From assembly GCA_028691975.1 (NCBI GenBank), contig JAQUYF010000002.1:1-64000 (forward strand): DNA of 64,000 nucleotides, in the 5' to 3' direction. Numbering within the stretch: the stretch's first letter is position 1; each line of letters starts with the position of its first letter. The position numbers were made by a program, and so were the translations under genes. The notes beneath the pieces are model-generated. The model was not told the origin of the DNA and searched no databases. It saw nothing but the letters and a program-made list of their open reading frames with translations. Positions 55,823 to 64,000 of the stretch are shown one piece after another. The DNA is from Bacteroidales bacterium (GTDB lineage: Bacteria > Bacteroidota > Bacteroidia > Bacteroidales > UBA932).

Positions 55823-56293
55823 TCAAAAGTGCTTTTGTCGGAACTTATAAGTAATGTCGGTCATTGAGCCGTCTGCGGCCACACAATATAAACGCTGATT
55901 AGTAGTGGGGCTCTTCAATCCTCCAAGCTCTTCGACATAGTTGCCTATCTTGACAAAATCAAACGGAGAGGTATTGAAATTCTCAGGAAAAACTTCAGCT
56001 CCCGAATACCATGCGGTTTTGACAGCGTATCTCTTTTTGATAAACAGGGCAAGCCGCATAACTTCATACGGATTGGCGTCTCCACCCATAAAACAGAAAC
56101 AGGTGATATCTGCTCCGTATCTGTCAAACAAAGCGGAGATAGAGCGTTCGTCCAAAGGGTCACCGATATCCTGCCTCAAGTGGGCACTGTGACATCCCGG
56201 ACAGTTGTTTGGGCATCCTGTAATATTGACGGCAAGGGTTACTTCATCCGGTATTTCCTGAAAGACAATATCGTAATTATAGTACTTTAACAT
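55823..56293 (-). CDS. nrdG: Anaerobic ribonucleotide reductase activating enzyme
   Basis: 156 residues. Radical-SAM motif CPNNCPGCH (CX3CX2C, about residues 27-35) and the short NrdG length; GGDAN near residue 71. It generates the glycyl radical on NrdD using SAM and an electron. Start shares one base with the NrdD stop. Confidence 0.95.
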   Translation of the reverse strand: MLKYYNYDIVFQEIPDEVTLAVNITGCPNNCPGCHSAHLRQDIGDPLDERSISALFDRYGADITCFCFMGGDANPYEVMRLALFIKKRYAVKTAWYSGAEVFPENFNTSPFDFVKIGNYVEELGGLKSPTTNQRLYCVAADGSMTDITYKFRQKHF

Positions 56294-58386
56294 TAACTGA
56301 CTTTCTCATAATATCGTCTGGCAGCTTCTTTCTGTCGTGCCTCCGAGAAGCTGCTGACGCGTTTCATATAACCGATAACACGTGTAAGATAATCGATGTT
56401 GTGGCTATGGCATTTAGGGCACTCTTTGAGATACCTCTTGTCAATATTTCCGCAGTCGTTGCAAATGGTGTTAGGGATATTGAAAGTAAAGTAGTTACAC
56501 CCTTCTTTTGCGGCTACCCGCAAAATTTGGCGGTACTGATCTTTACTCAAATGCTCTTCCAAATTCATGTGGAGAGCGGATCCGCCTGTCAGATGCTCAA
56601 TATATTTACTGCCATGCAAACGGAACTTATCCAGAATGTTGAGGGATTCATCTTCTACGATGTAGAAATAACTGTTGTAGCAGTCACGAGGCACAAAATA
56701 GCCATCCTCCCGATCCCATTTGGCGTGCTTAACACCCACGTTTTCGGCAGGAATCATCTCACAGTTAAACATTACGTCTTTAGTCCTGTACTTTTTGTTG
56801 TAGGTCTCGACGAGTCCGAGTACACTCTGTACAAATTTGGTGTAATCCTCGTTGTCCGTAATCCTGATTCCCAAAAATTCGGCAGATTCTACAAGTCCGT
56901 TAACTCCTATGGTCAGATATTGACGGCTCATATTAATATACCCTGCATCAAACAGAGGAAGCATACCTTTTCTGCAAAGGTCCTTGAGATTTTCGTTGTA
57001 TGCAAGCTGCACTTTGTGTACCAGGTCGACAATTTCCTCAAGATACTGTAAGTATGGAATATGCTCTTTGACGGCAAATTGTATGCATCGGTTGAGGTTG
57101 ATGGTCAATACACTCTTGCTGCCCGTGGATACACCTCCGGCTCCAAGCGTATAACTGAACCCGTTGTCCTGAATCTCGTTGCGCAAGCGGCAGCAGCTAC
57201 TCAGCGAGTCGGCATTGTCACTCATATAAGTAAAGAAAGAGTGGCCCTCAGAGTACATTTGAGCGGTAAAGTCTCCGTATTCCTTATCTTTAACATCACC
57301 ATCTTTGGTCAGTAGAGCCATTGTCTCAACAGGGAATGTCAGTAAAGACTTTGTTCTCTCTTTGTTGAACCATTTCATGAAACGCTTCTGTAGCCATGAA
57401 AGTGAATCCCAATGAGGTTTGCTTCCGTCAGGGAACACAAATTCTCCGAAGAGACTTTCAAAGTAGTAGCGGTCATAATATGCTATATTCCAAAACACTG
57501 CCTGAAAGTTACGCGCACCTGTAGGTTGGTTGATGGAGTAAACAATCTGTTCAAAGCAGTCGGTGATAACTTTATCGATAGTTCTGTGTTTGTTGGACAG
57601 ATCAACGACCTTATCGGCCTCTTTATAATACTCGTTGCCATACTCCAGCCCCACAAAGTAATTCATATACATCAAAAATTCCGGAGTGGCACAGGCACCG
57701 CTAAGCATACTCGACACGATGAAGACCAGGTTGACGAAGCCACCGCAGAAAGACTTGAGGTTGGTCGGTTTTGTGGAATTGCCGCCTACTGAAATGGTTC
57801 CATTCAAAAGCCATGGATACATCGTAATACTTGCACAGTAGTTGGCAAGACTTGTCTCGTCATTTTTATAGATAAAATGTGAGGTCAGATAGTTGATATA
57901 TTTATCCGACAACTCCTTTCCAAACATATCTTTAATTCTGTCCGTAAGCATACGTCTGTTGAGGCGGATAAAGTTGGCCTTTGGAAGCTCCCCGATAAGA
58001 GTAGCAATATTTTTCTGCTCAACATTGGCATTTGCATCATACTTACTGCCGGAGGCAGGATTGGATGCATTACAGTAATTCATCAAAAAGTTGAGTCGAT
58101 CTCTTACTTCGCGATCTTCCAGGTGGCGCTGTCTGTAGAGCATGAAAGACTTCGCAACTGCAAAGTATCGTTCTGACATAAGTGAAACTTCTATCTGATT
58201 TTGAATCTCCTCTACATGCATTCCTGAGGAAATACTTACACGGCTCAAGATGCCTGTGATGATCTCCTCCGTAGCGAAAGTGCCGGAGGCTAAAAAGGCT
58301 TTCCTTATGGCATTTTTTATCTTGTCGATAGAAAACGGGACTCTCTTGCCGTCTCTTTTAATGATGTACAGTTCTGTGCTTTCCAT
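56293..58386 (-). CDS. nrdD: Anaerobic (class III) ribonucleoside-triphosphate reductase
   Basis: 697 residues. N-terminal ATP-cone (IIKRDGKRVPFSIDKIKNAI), the barrel, a zinc site CNDCGN and CPKCHSHN, and the glycyl-radical site RVIGYMKR near the C-terminus. It makes dNTPs without oxygen. -7 box minus-strand TAACTTTG at 58493-58486, about 100 nt before the ATG. Operon nrdD-nrdG-btuC-btuD. Confidence 0.97.
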   Translation of the reverse strand: MESTELYIIKRDGKRVPFSIDKIKNAIRKAFLASGTFATEEIITGILSRVSISSGMHVEEIQNQIEVSLMSERYFAVAKSFMLYRQRHLEDREVRDRLNFLMNYCNASNPASGSKYDANANVEQKNIATLIGELPKANFIRLNRRMLTDRIKDMFGKELSDKYINYLTSHFIYKNDETSLANYCASITMYPWLLNGTISVGGNSTKPTNLKSFCGGFVNLVFIVSSMLSGACATPEFLMYMNYFVGLEYGNEYYKEADKVVDLSNKHRTIDKVITDCFEQIVYSINQPTGARNFQAVFWNIAYYDRYYFESLFGEFVFPDGSKPHWDSLSWLQKRFMKWFNKERTKSLLTFPVETMALLTKDGDVKDKEYGDFTAQMYSEGHSFFTYMSDNADSLSSCCRLRNEIQDNGFSYTLGAGGVSTGSKSVLTINLNRCIQFAVKEHIPYLQYLEEIVDLVHKVQLAYNENLKDLCRKGMLPLFDAGYINMSRQYLTIGVNGLVESAEFLGIRITDNEDYTKFVQSVLGLVETYNKKYRTKDVMFNCEMIPAENVGVKHAKWDREDGYFVPRDCYNSYFYIVEDESLNILDKFRLHGSKYIEHLTGGSALHMNLEEHLSKDQYRQILRVAAKEGCNYFTFNIPNTICNDCGNIDKRYLKECPKCHSHNIDYLTRVIGYMKRVSSFSEARQKEAARRYYEKVS

Positions 58387-58605
58387 ATTAACAATCGATT
58401 AGTTATAGTACAAACACCCATACAGGCCTCATTTTGAGGGCCAATGCCCCAAGTAAATGAAACTTGATATAAGGTTAAATCCCAACAAAGTTAAAAGCAG
58501 ACTGCCTGAAATATGTAGATAAAATTTTTAAGTTATCAACAGGTTATGAGCAATTGCGGCGAGATAGCTTTCTGAGTGATATTTGCACAATCTCGAAGAG
58601 GTTGC

Positions 58606-58613
58606 TACCTTTG
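58606..58613 (+). promoter_or_regulatory. -7 box TACCTTTG 6 nt before the helicase ATG
   Basis: Exact TAnnTTTG placed so that transcription should start at or very near the ATG (58620), as at lepA. The rest of the 58387-58605 region shows only the nrdD promoter. Confidence 0.5.
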
Positions 58614-58619
58614 CCGCCG

Positions 58620-60227
58620 ATGATAGATAATTTTGAAGAACTCGGGCTCAACCCCGAATTGGTTAGTGCTGTGACGGAGCTTGGATTTGAAAAGCCTACT
58701 CCTGTCCAGGAAACGGTGATTCCCAAGCAATTGGATGAAGATGGAGATATTGTATGCCTTGCCCAGACAGGTACTGGTAAAACGGCGGCATTCGGACTTC
58801 CTCTGATTCAGACGATGAATCAGGACTCTTTGGATACTCAGGTTTTGATTTTGTGTCCAACTCGTGAACTCTGCCGTCAGATCTCCGATGATCTGAACAG
58901 CTATGCAAAATATTCCAAAGGCTTTAAATTGGTTGCGGTCTATGGCGGCAGCAATATTGAACAGCAGATAAGAAGTCTGCGCAAAGGCGCAAATGTGATT
59001 GTGGCAACTCCGGGTAGAATGGTCGATCTGATTGAGCGCAAAGTGGCAGATCTGTCGCTTGTCAACAGGCTGATTTTAGATGAGGCGGATGAGATGTTGA
59101 ATATGGGCTTTAAAGAGGAGCTGGATGCCATAGTGAGTCACTGTCCGGAAAACAGGAGAACGTTGCTGTTTTCGGCAACTTTGCCGTCAGAGGTGGAGGG
59201 GATAGCGAAAAAGTACATGTACAGGCCTGAGATTATAACGATTGGCAAGAGAAATCAGGGTGCGGAAAATGTGAAGCACTATTTTTACTTAGTAGAGGCT
59301 AAAAACAGATATCTCGCGCTCAAACGAATAGTAGACTTTAACCCGCACATATACGGAATCGTATTTTGCCGGACACGGCAGGAAACACAGGAGATAGCAG
59401 ACTCCCTGATCAGGGACGGATACAATGCCGAAGCTCTGCATGGGGAACTGTCTCAAACACAGAGGGATTGGGTGATGTCTCGCTTTCGTAACAAGACCCT
59501 GTCGCTGCTTGTGGCAACAGATGTGGCAGCTCGCGGAATTGATGTGAGCGACCTGACTCACGTAATCAATTACAATCTGCCGGATGAGCCTGAACAATAT
59601 ACTCACAGAAGCGGCAGGACGGGACGTGCCGACAAAACAGGTATATCTATTGCAATTATCAATACTCGTGAGAAGTCCAAGATTAAGCGGATTGAAAAGA
59701 TTCTCGGAAAAACATTTGCGCAAGCGAAAGTGCCTACCGGTAAAGAAGTTTGTTCAAAGCAGCTCTTTAATCTGATAGATCAGATTGAAAACACCGAAGT
59801 GAAAGAAGAAATAAATGAGTACATGAGCGTTGTGGAGAGCAAATGGTCATATCTGAGCAAAGAAGATATCATCCGTCGGGTACTCTCAATTGAATTTAAC
59901 AGATTCCTGGAATACTATAAACATGCTCCTGATCTGAATGTTCCGGAAGGACCTGTCAAGAGCGAAGAAAAAGTGCAGAAAGCTAAAGATCCGGAGAAGG
60001 GCTATACGTGGATCAGGCTCAATACAGGAACAAGACGAGGCATCACACCTCGTCAAATAATTCGTCTTATGACCGCATGCGGTCTTGGAAAAAAGGGAAT
60101 TGGCAGAATAGAACTTTATAATGATTTCACCCTCATTGAAGTGAGTTCGCGGGCGGCAAATACCATCGCCGAGCAGTTAAACGGCTCTTCTTACAGAGGA
60201 AAGCGGCTTGTTGCTCAGGTAGGGTAG
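58620..60227 (+). CDS. DEAD-box RNA helicase with DbpA-type RNA-binding domain
   Basis: 535 residues from ATG 58620 (MIDNFEELGLNPELVSAV). Motifs: Q FEKPTPVQ, I AQTGTGKT, Ia PTRELCRQ, II DEAD, III SAT, VI HRSGRTGRADKTG. The C-terminus TWIRLNTGTRRGITPRQIIR and following residues form a DbpA/CsdA-type RNA-binding domain. Likely works on rRNA maturation or cold-shock mRNA. The last 37 bp are repeated twice downstream. Confidence 0.95.
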   Translation: MIDNFEELGLNPELVSAVTELGFEKPTPVQETVIPKQLDEDGDIVCLAQTGTGKTAAFGLPLIQTMNQDSLDTQVLILCPTRELCRQISDDLNSYAKYSKGFKLVAVYGGSNIEQQIRSLRKGANVIVATPGRMVDLIERKVADLSLVNRLILDEADEMLNMGFKEELDAIVSHCPENRRTLLFSATLPSEVEGIAKKYMYRPEIITIGKRNQGAENVKHYFYLVEAKNRYLALKRIVDFNPHIYGIVFCRTRQETQEIADSLIRDGYNAEALHGELSQTQRDWVMSRFRNKTLSLLVATDVAARGIDVSDLTHVINYNLPDEPEQYTHRSGRTGRADKTGISIAIINTREKSKIKRIEKILGKTFAQAKVPTGKEVCSKQLFNLIDQIENTEVKEEINEYMSVVESKWSYLSKEDIIRRVLSIEFNRFLEYYKHAPDLNVPEGPVKSEEKVQKAKDPEKGYTWIRLNTGTRRGITPRQIIRLMTACGLGKKGIGRIELYNDFTLIEVSSRAANTIAEQLNGSSYRGKRLVAQVG

Positions 60228-60307
60228 CGAACAGAAAAAAGCGATTCGTTGCTCAGGTAGGACAATGAGCATAGGAAAGCGACCTGTTGCTCAAGTAGGG
60301 CGGTGAG
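60199..60307 (+). repeat. Three degenerate copies of the helicase gene's 3' end
   Basis: The unit AAAGCGgctTGTTGCTCAGGTAGG plus about 13 nt occurs in the gene end (60199-60235) and twice more after the stop (60236-60274; 60275-60307), with a few changes. It looks like a tandem duplication of the gene end. Confidence 0.8.
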
Positions 60308-60319
60308 ACAGTTATAGCC

Positions 60320-60646
60320 TTACAACTCTACCACTTCAGCTTCAGGAGCGTTTTTCATTACGGAAGCAATACCGTTGTTTCTTGTAACCTCTGAAGAGTA
60401 CATCTGGCTCTGTCCGACAACTTGGCCGTTGGTTGCTTTCAGATTGAAGAAAGGCTTGCCGTTTTTAGCTATTTCTTTAGCGAAATGAGCTTCTACCGCA
60501 CTATTTTTCTTAACTGATTCAACTCCTTTCAGGCATGCATCTTTGGTTTTGTAACCTTCACTTGTAAGGATAATTTCACCGTTGGATGCTTTTAGATTAA
60601 ATTGGAATTCTCCGTTTTTTCTTGTTGAAATTTCAAATTTTGCCAT
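60320..60646 (-). CDS. DUF1508 (YegP-like) protein, two tandem repeats
   Basis: 108 residues made of two DUF1508 repeats: FEISTRKNGEFQFNLKASNG with SEGYKTKDACLKGVESVK, then FAKEIAKNGKPFFNLKATNG with SQMYSSEVTRNNGIASVM. Family of unknown function, often dimeric, sometimes stress-related. Convergent on the helicase tail repeats. Confidence 0.93.
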   Translation of the reverse strand: MAKFEISTRKNGEFQFNLKASNGEIILTSEGYKTKDACLKGVESVKKNSAVEAHFAKEIAKNGKPFFNLKATNGQVVGQSQMYSSEVTRNNGIASVMKNAPEAEVVEL

Positions 60647-60729
60647 GATAATTATTTTTGTTAATTCTTCTTTGCAAAGTAATGAAAAAAAATGGAGAAA
60701 TCAAAACTGTAATCGCTTATATTTGTGCT

Positions 60730-62070
60730 ATGAAGACAATAATTAAATATATTATGCCAACTCTTGCGGTGGCTGTTATGCTGTTACTGGAAACTTTTCC
60801 TTTTGTCCTACGTGCTCAGGAAGTTGGTCTGAATGTTGGGCAGGAAGTGGATCAGCATGTGAGCCTGAATGTTGGGCAGGAAGTGGATCAGCATGTGAGC
60901 CTGAATGTTGGGCATGAAGTCGCTCAGGAAGTTGGGCAGAATGTGGGCCAGAATCTGGATAAGAATGTTGGTCAAGAAGTGGATAAGGCTGATATTCAGG
61001 ACGGTAAGATTCCTCATGAACTGATTGTCGAGAAGGACAATCCTATCTTATTGATGTTCACCGCTTCGTGGTGTGCCCCGTGTCATTTTATGCGCAATGT
61101 TATATTTAAAAATGCTGAAGTTGCCGCTTTGCTGAAAAAGTATAATATAGTGATGCTGGATATTGATACGTCTATGGGAGCAACCCTGCAGAGGGTGTAC
61201 TGTTCTCAATTCTCCGTACCATATTATATTTTGCTGGATAAGGATCAAAATCCTATTATCGCCCAGGTTGGGGCAAATGAGAGAGCTTCCGATTTTGCCG
61301 CCTTCCTCCGCCGAGGCTTACCTTTTGAGAAGGATGTGGCCCTTGTAGATACTGTCTCTCAGGAAGATATGGATGTTCTGACTGGTGAAGACTATAAAGC
61401 CGCCTATAAGCTATCCGGCGACAAGGTGGCTGCTACCTGGCACTTTATTGTAGAGGTCGGAGCGAATGTTTCCAACATAGGTGGATCAGATTATAATAAG
61501 TATAAATTAGGCTATAGTGCTTTTGCCGGGGCTCAGCTACGTGCATACAAGACCACCTTCGAGACGGGTGTGATGTTTAATTCAATTGGAGGGATATACG
61601 GCGTGGCATCTGCGGGGACATCTTCTGAAGGATCTGTTGTTTCAGGGAAGGCAGGGTCTGTTGTTTCAGGGAAGGCAGGGTCTGTTGTTTCAGGGAAGGC
61701 ATGGGCCGTTGCGTCAGGGGATGTGGAATCTGTTGTCTCGGGAAAGGCGGAATCTGTTGCTTCAGGTGAACGCATAACTTTGAATTATGTCGGAGTGCCG
61801 GTAGATGTTGCCTTTAAGATTTATCGCGGCTTGTATCTCGGAGTAGGTCTCTCAGGTGCTTATCTGCTTACCGATTTATCCTCTACTACTTTGGATTACA
61901 AGAAGTTTGATGTAGCTATGAGGGTCCGCGTATCCTATTGTTTCTCACCGCAGGTGCCGCTGCGCATCTCCCTTGGTTTTAACAAAGGTCTTGTTAACCT
62001 TCGTCGCGGAGATATTATCAACAGTTCCACCAACAATACCTTTGCCCTCAGCCTCGCTTACACATTTTAG
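60730..62070 (+). CDS. Thioredoxin-domain/outer-membrane beta-barrel fusion with two repeat tracts
   Basis: 446 residues from ATG 60730 (MKTIIKYIMPTL); an upstream start at 60658 lacks a signal peptide start. Signal peptide ends LRAQ. Residues 34-95 are a repeat tract (LNVGQEVDQHVS twice, then diverged copies). A thioredoxin-like domain follows with TASWCAPCHFM (about 115). From about 235 the sequence is an OMP_b-brl-type barrel (FIVEVGANVSNIGG, YVGVPVDVAFKIYRGLYLGVG, ending TFALSLAYTF). A second tract of eight-residue repeats (GSVVSGKA type) lies in a barrel loop at about 302-350. Function unknown. Confidence 0.82.
   Translation: MKTIIKYIMPTLAVAVMLLLETFPFVLRAQEVGLNVGQEVDQHVSLNVGQEVDQHVSLNVGHEVAQEVGQNVGQNLDKNVGQEVDKADIQDGKIPHELIVEKDNPILLMFTASWCAPCHFMRNVIFKNAEVAALLKKYNIVMLDIDTSMGATLQRVYCSQFSVPYYILLDKDQNPIIAQVGANERASDFAAFLRRGLPFEKDVALVDTVSQEDMDVLTGEDYKAAYKLSGDKVAATWHFIVEVGANVSNIGGSDYNKYKLGYSAFAGAQLRAYKTTFETGVMFNSIGGIYGVASAGTSSEGSVVSGKAGSVVSGKAGSVVSGKAWAVASGDVESVVSGKAESVASGERITLNYVGVPVDVAFKIYRGLYLGVGLSGAYLLTDLSSTTLDYKKFDVAMRVRVSYCFSPQVPLRISLGFNKGLVNLRRGDIINSSTNNTFALSLAYTF
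60829..60914 (+). repeat. 36-bp in-frame minisatellite encoding LNVGQEVDQHVS
   Basis: Two identical 36-bp units (60829-60864 and 60865-60900) followed by a third that diverges after 14 bp and then by shorter NVGQ-type variants up to about 60990. Confidence 0.88.
61633..61776 (+). repeat. 24-bp in-frame minisatellite encoding SVVSGKAG
   Basis: Six 24-bp units. The first two are identical, the third differs at its end, and three more are diverged (61705-61776). Unit length is a multiple of three, so gain or loss of units keeps the frame. Confidence 0.9.
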
Positions 62071-62322
62071 CGCGAAACTCACTGTGTTTTAGTACGAAGT
62101 TCCCTTTTTTAGCATGAAACTCTCTTTTCTATCACGAAGTTCTCTGTTGAGGATTTCTGTTTGAGCACAAACTCTCTGTTTGCAGCGTTCTTTTTTCAAG
62201 TTTTAGAGCGAAGTTCTCTTTTCAAGTGTTAAGCGTTTTTGCGATGTAAAGAAAGGACATCTCGAGCCAATTATTACAATCTACTGATGCACAGTTAACT
62301 AAGATTCTTGACAAATACTTCT
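62071..62322. repeat. Degenerate 20-24-bp repeats downstream of the barrel fusion
   Basis: Variants of GCGAAGTTCTCTTTTTAG recur at 62073, 62095, 62116, 62138, 62165 and about 62213 with irregular spacing (e.g. ACGAAGTTCCC, ATGAAACTCTC, ACGAAGTTCTC). No gene seen. The right part (62240-62322) is unremarkable non-coding sequence. Confidence 0.6.
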
Positions 62323-63130
62323 AATTCTTTATGTGGAGGCGAAAAGGCGATATTGCTGGGGAAATGGTTCAGGTGAGGAATTGATGCTTTGTTCGTATAT
62401 TGTATAATACGTTGTTTACTTGGCGTTTACGCCTGTAATAGGCAGCTTGTCAATTCTTTACGTGATCATCATAATGAGGTGAGTGGGTATGGTATTTCTG
62501 TATGCGGAGGCGGAAAAGGCGATATTACTGCGTAAATTGTTCAGGTGAAGAATTGATGCTTTGTTCGTATATTGTATAATACGTTGTTTACTTGGTGTTT
62601 CAGCACGTGGTGGTCGGTTTTGCAATTCTTTATGTGGAGGCGAAAAAGGCGGTATGGCTGCGTAAATGGTTCAGGTGAGGAATTGATGCTTTGTTCGTAT
62701 ATTGTATAATACGTTGTTTACTTGGCGTTTACGCCTGTAATAGGCAGCTTGTCAATTCTTTACGTGATCATCATAATGAGGTGAGTGGGTATGGTATTTC
62801 TGTATGCGGAGGCGGAAAAGGCGATATTACTGCGTAAATTGTTCAGGTGAAGAATTGATGCTTTGTTCGTATATTGTATAATACGTTGTTTACTTGGTGT
62901 TTCAGCACGTGGTGGTCGGTTTTGCAATTCTTTATGTGGAGGCGAAAAAGGCGGTATGGCTGCGTAAATGGTTCAGGTGAGGAATTGATGCTTTGTTCGT
63001 ATATTGTATAATACGTTGTTTACTTGGCGTTTACGCCTGTAATAGGCGGCTTGTCAATTCTTTACGTGATCATCATAATGAGGTGAGTGGGTATGGCATT
63101 TCTGTATGCGGAAGCGGAAAGGGTAGTATT
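62323..63130. repeat. 302-bp higher-order tandem repeat, about 2.7 copies
   Basis: The phrase AATTCTTTATGTGGAGGC starts at 62323, 62624 and 62926 (periods 301 and 302). Each period holds two related half-units that share a core beginning ATTGATGCTTTGTTCG, found at 62380, 62552, 62682, 62854 and 62984, so the spacing alternates 172 and 130 bp. Half-unit A carries the hairpin GGCGTTTACGCC; both carry the dyad CGTAT-N8-ATACG. No believable ORF. The last copy decays after 63,110. 63131-63359 shows nothing recognisable. Confidence 0.93.
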
Positions 63131-63359
63131 GTTGGGAATTATTTAATTTATGTAGTGGCCGGAAGCCAAGTGTCTATGTTATGGCCTCTGTAAAATAACA
63201 GTATTTTCTGTTGCTACTTTTTTGGAATGGAGTTGATGTTGAAGTAGGAGCGGACTTTATTTGTGAAAAAAGATTTTGCATTCTGTTTCAAACACATCCT
63301 CACGTTAGCTGGAGGCAGAGGCTGTATCAGGTATGCTTGGTAAGACAGATTGAGGAATT

Positions 63360-64000
63360 TTATAATCCTAAGCATCTGATAATTTGCTTCTTTGATGCGT
63401 GATAATTGATATACAGATAATTACCATAAGACTGTTTTTCTTTCTGAGTCAAGCATGTATAAGATACTTTATGAAATCTTTCCGGGATCTCTTTGTCAAT
63501 CAAAAGACATAAATCCAAATCCGTTATTGCGCGAGGCTTGAACCTTCGTTTTTCTCTTTGCAGTACATTTTCTATGGAAAAACCCGTACCTGTTTCAATA
63601 TCTGTCAATTGAATCGGTTTTGCACTCACAGGATCTTTCGCCTGTTCTTCTTTCCATTCTTCAGATGAAAGACAATTCATGCGGTAGAGGTAAGTACGTG
63701 GTGTAAGAAAAATGTTTTCTACGCGGCTGATATCCAAATAGCTTTCAGGTATGATTAATCCTGAGCTATCGAGATTCAGCCCTTTGGGCAAATTAACATT
63801 CTTGGTGAGAAGTTTATGGATAGCAGAGGTGTCGGTAACCAATTGATAATGGTTTTTATGTCTAAGTTCGTTTTGAAAATAGTAGTTGGCTGAGGAATAT
63901 TCGTAGCTAAAAGGCGTTTCTGTAACATTGTGATGTACAGGATTTCTTAGGATGTATGCGATAGCTGTAAGGATGTGATTTGCGCCAGCAAGTTCTATTG
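63360..64000 (-). CDS. REP-associated tyrosine transposase-like protein (Y1/IS200-like), 5' end outside window
   Basis: The minus-strand frame is open from the window end (first full codon at 63998) to 63360. It includes HILTAIAYILRNPVHHNV and TPFSYEYSSANYYFQNELRH, the C-terminal half of the Y1 HUH transposase domain in which RNP and the Y/S-rich W-Y pattern are typical of Bacteroidetes RAYT-like proteins, followed by a C-terminal extension (ending KKQIIRCLGL) of about 155 residues. The HUH motif itself would be upstream, beyond 64,000. Adjacent to the 302-bp repeats. Confidence 0.78.
   Translation of the reverse strand, partial: IELAGANHILTAIAYILRNPVHHNVTETPFSYEYSSANYYFQNELRHKNHYQLVTDTSAIHKLLTKNVNLPKGLNLDSSGLIIPESYLDISRVENIFLTPRTYLYRMNCLSSEEWKEEQAKDPVSAKPIQLTDIETGTGFSIENVLQREKRRFKPRAITDLDLCLLIDKEIPERFHKVSYTCLTQKEKQSYGNYLYINYHASKKQIIRCLGL

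Noticed and set aside
62323-63130. CRISPR array
   Set aside because: Units are 302 bp with internal structure, without short direct repeats separated by unique spacers; no cas genes.
62993-63193. Small ORF inside the 302-bp repeats
   Set aside because: The frame only exists because of one repeat copy and is not kept in the other copies.

Overview
The window is typical of the order Bacteroidales (phylum Bacteroidota), probably an anaerobe. Many genes are preceded by the Bacteroidetes -7 box TAnnTTTG. There are TonB-type outer-membrane proteins, many SCxx-type lipoproteins, an S46 dipeptidyl-peptidase, an EF-G2-type translation factor, paired half-gene transketolases and an oxygen-sensitive class III ribonucleotide reductase. 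No rRNA, tRNA or CRISPR array was seen.

Layout. (1) Positions 1-688 hold the 3' part of a flanking gene that has lost its 5' end. (2) About 690-18,880 is an accessory island of redox, iron-sulfur and thiol genes: two ferredoxin-type MinD ATPases, two NifX-like proteins, DUF5320, peroxiredoxin, OsmC, HdrB/HdrC, Mrp, a CGGC protein, DUF202, thioesterase, an outer-membrane barrel, thioredoxin, ferredoxin, a MarR regulator, a CoA-disulfide-reductase/rhodanese/TusA/DsrE fusion, an ECF sigma module with a Spy-like protein, a metallo-hydrolase and DUF134. Five near-identical palindromes (TGAACA-N2-TGTTCA) stand at its promoters and suggest one regulon. Both island edges cut genes: a 5'-less gene on the left and a tyrosine recombinase without its catalytic Tyr on the right. 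Two island genes carry in-frame stops, so the island looks partly decayed. (3) About 20,000-46,130 is ordinary chromosome: a glycosidase-like lipoprotein, YchF, tandem SGNH, AspS, Mrp, YqeY, S46 peptidase, a glycerate kinase-RNase HII fusion, EF-G2, LolD-like ATPase, TrmN6, a second ECF/anti-sigma/Spy module, split transketolase, LepA, PspC-PadR, SecG, LptE, a sigma-54 activator and an abundant lipoprotein. (4) 46,150-48,615 is a small accessory block: an AbiEi/AbiEii toxin-antitoxin pair with its own operator, an AraC-type remnant and an ankyrin protein. (5) 48,629-58,386 holds a secreted protein, a cobalamin riboswitch with btuB, a surface lipoprotein and btuF, and on the opposite strand nrdD-nrdG-btuC-btuD. 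(6) 58,620-64,000 is a DEAD-box helicase followed by a zone rich in tandem repeats: a triplicated gene end, a thioredoxin/beta-barrel fusion with two in-frame minisatellites, short degenerate repeats and a 302-bp higher-order tandem repeat. The zone ends at a partial REP-type (Y1) transposase.

How the genes may work together. The island resembles a mobile thiol/persulfide and metal-cluster redox system. Its NifX plus MinD-ferredoxin core is like the orange-protein (ORP) clusters of sulfate reducers, joined here to HdrBC, a persulfide-handling CoADR fusion and peroxide/organic-hydroperoxide defence under shared operators. This is inference from gene content. In the chromosome the B12 import genes are split: outer-membrane and binding-protein genes sit behind the riboswitch, while the inner-membrane ABC genes follow the class III ribonucleotide reductase.
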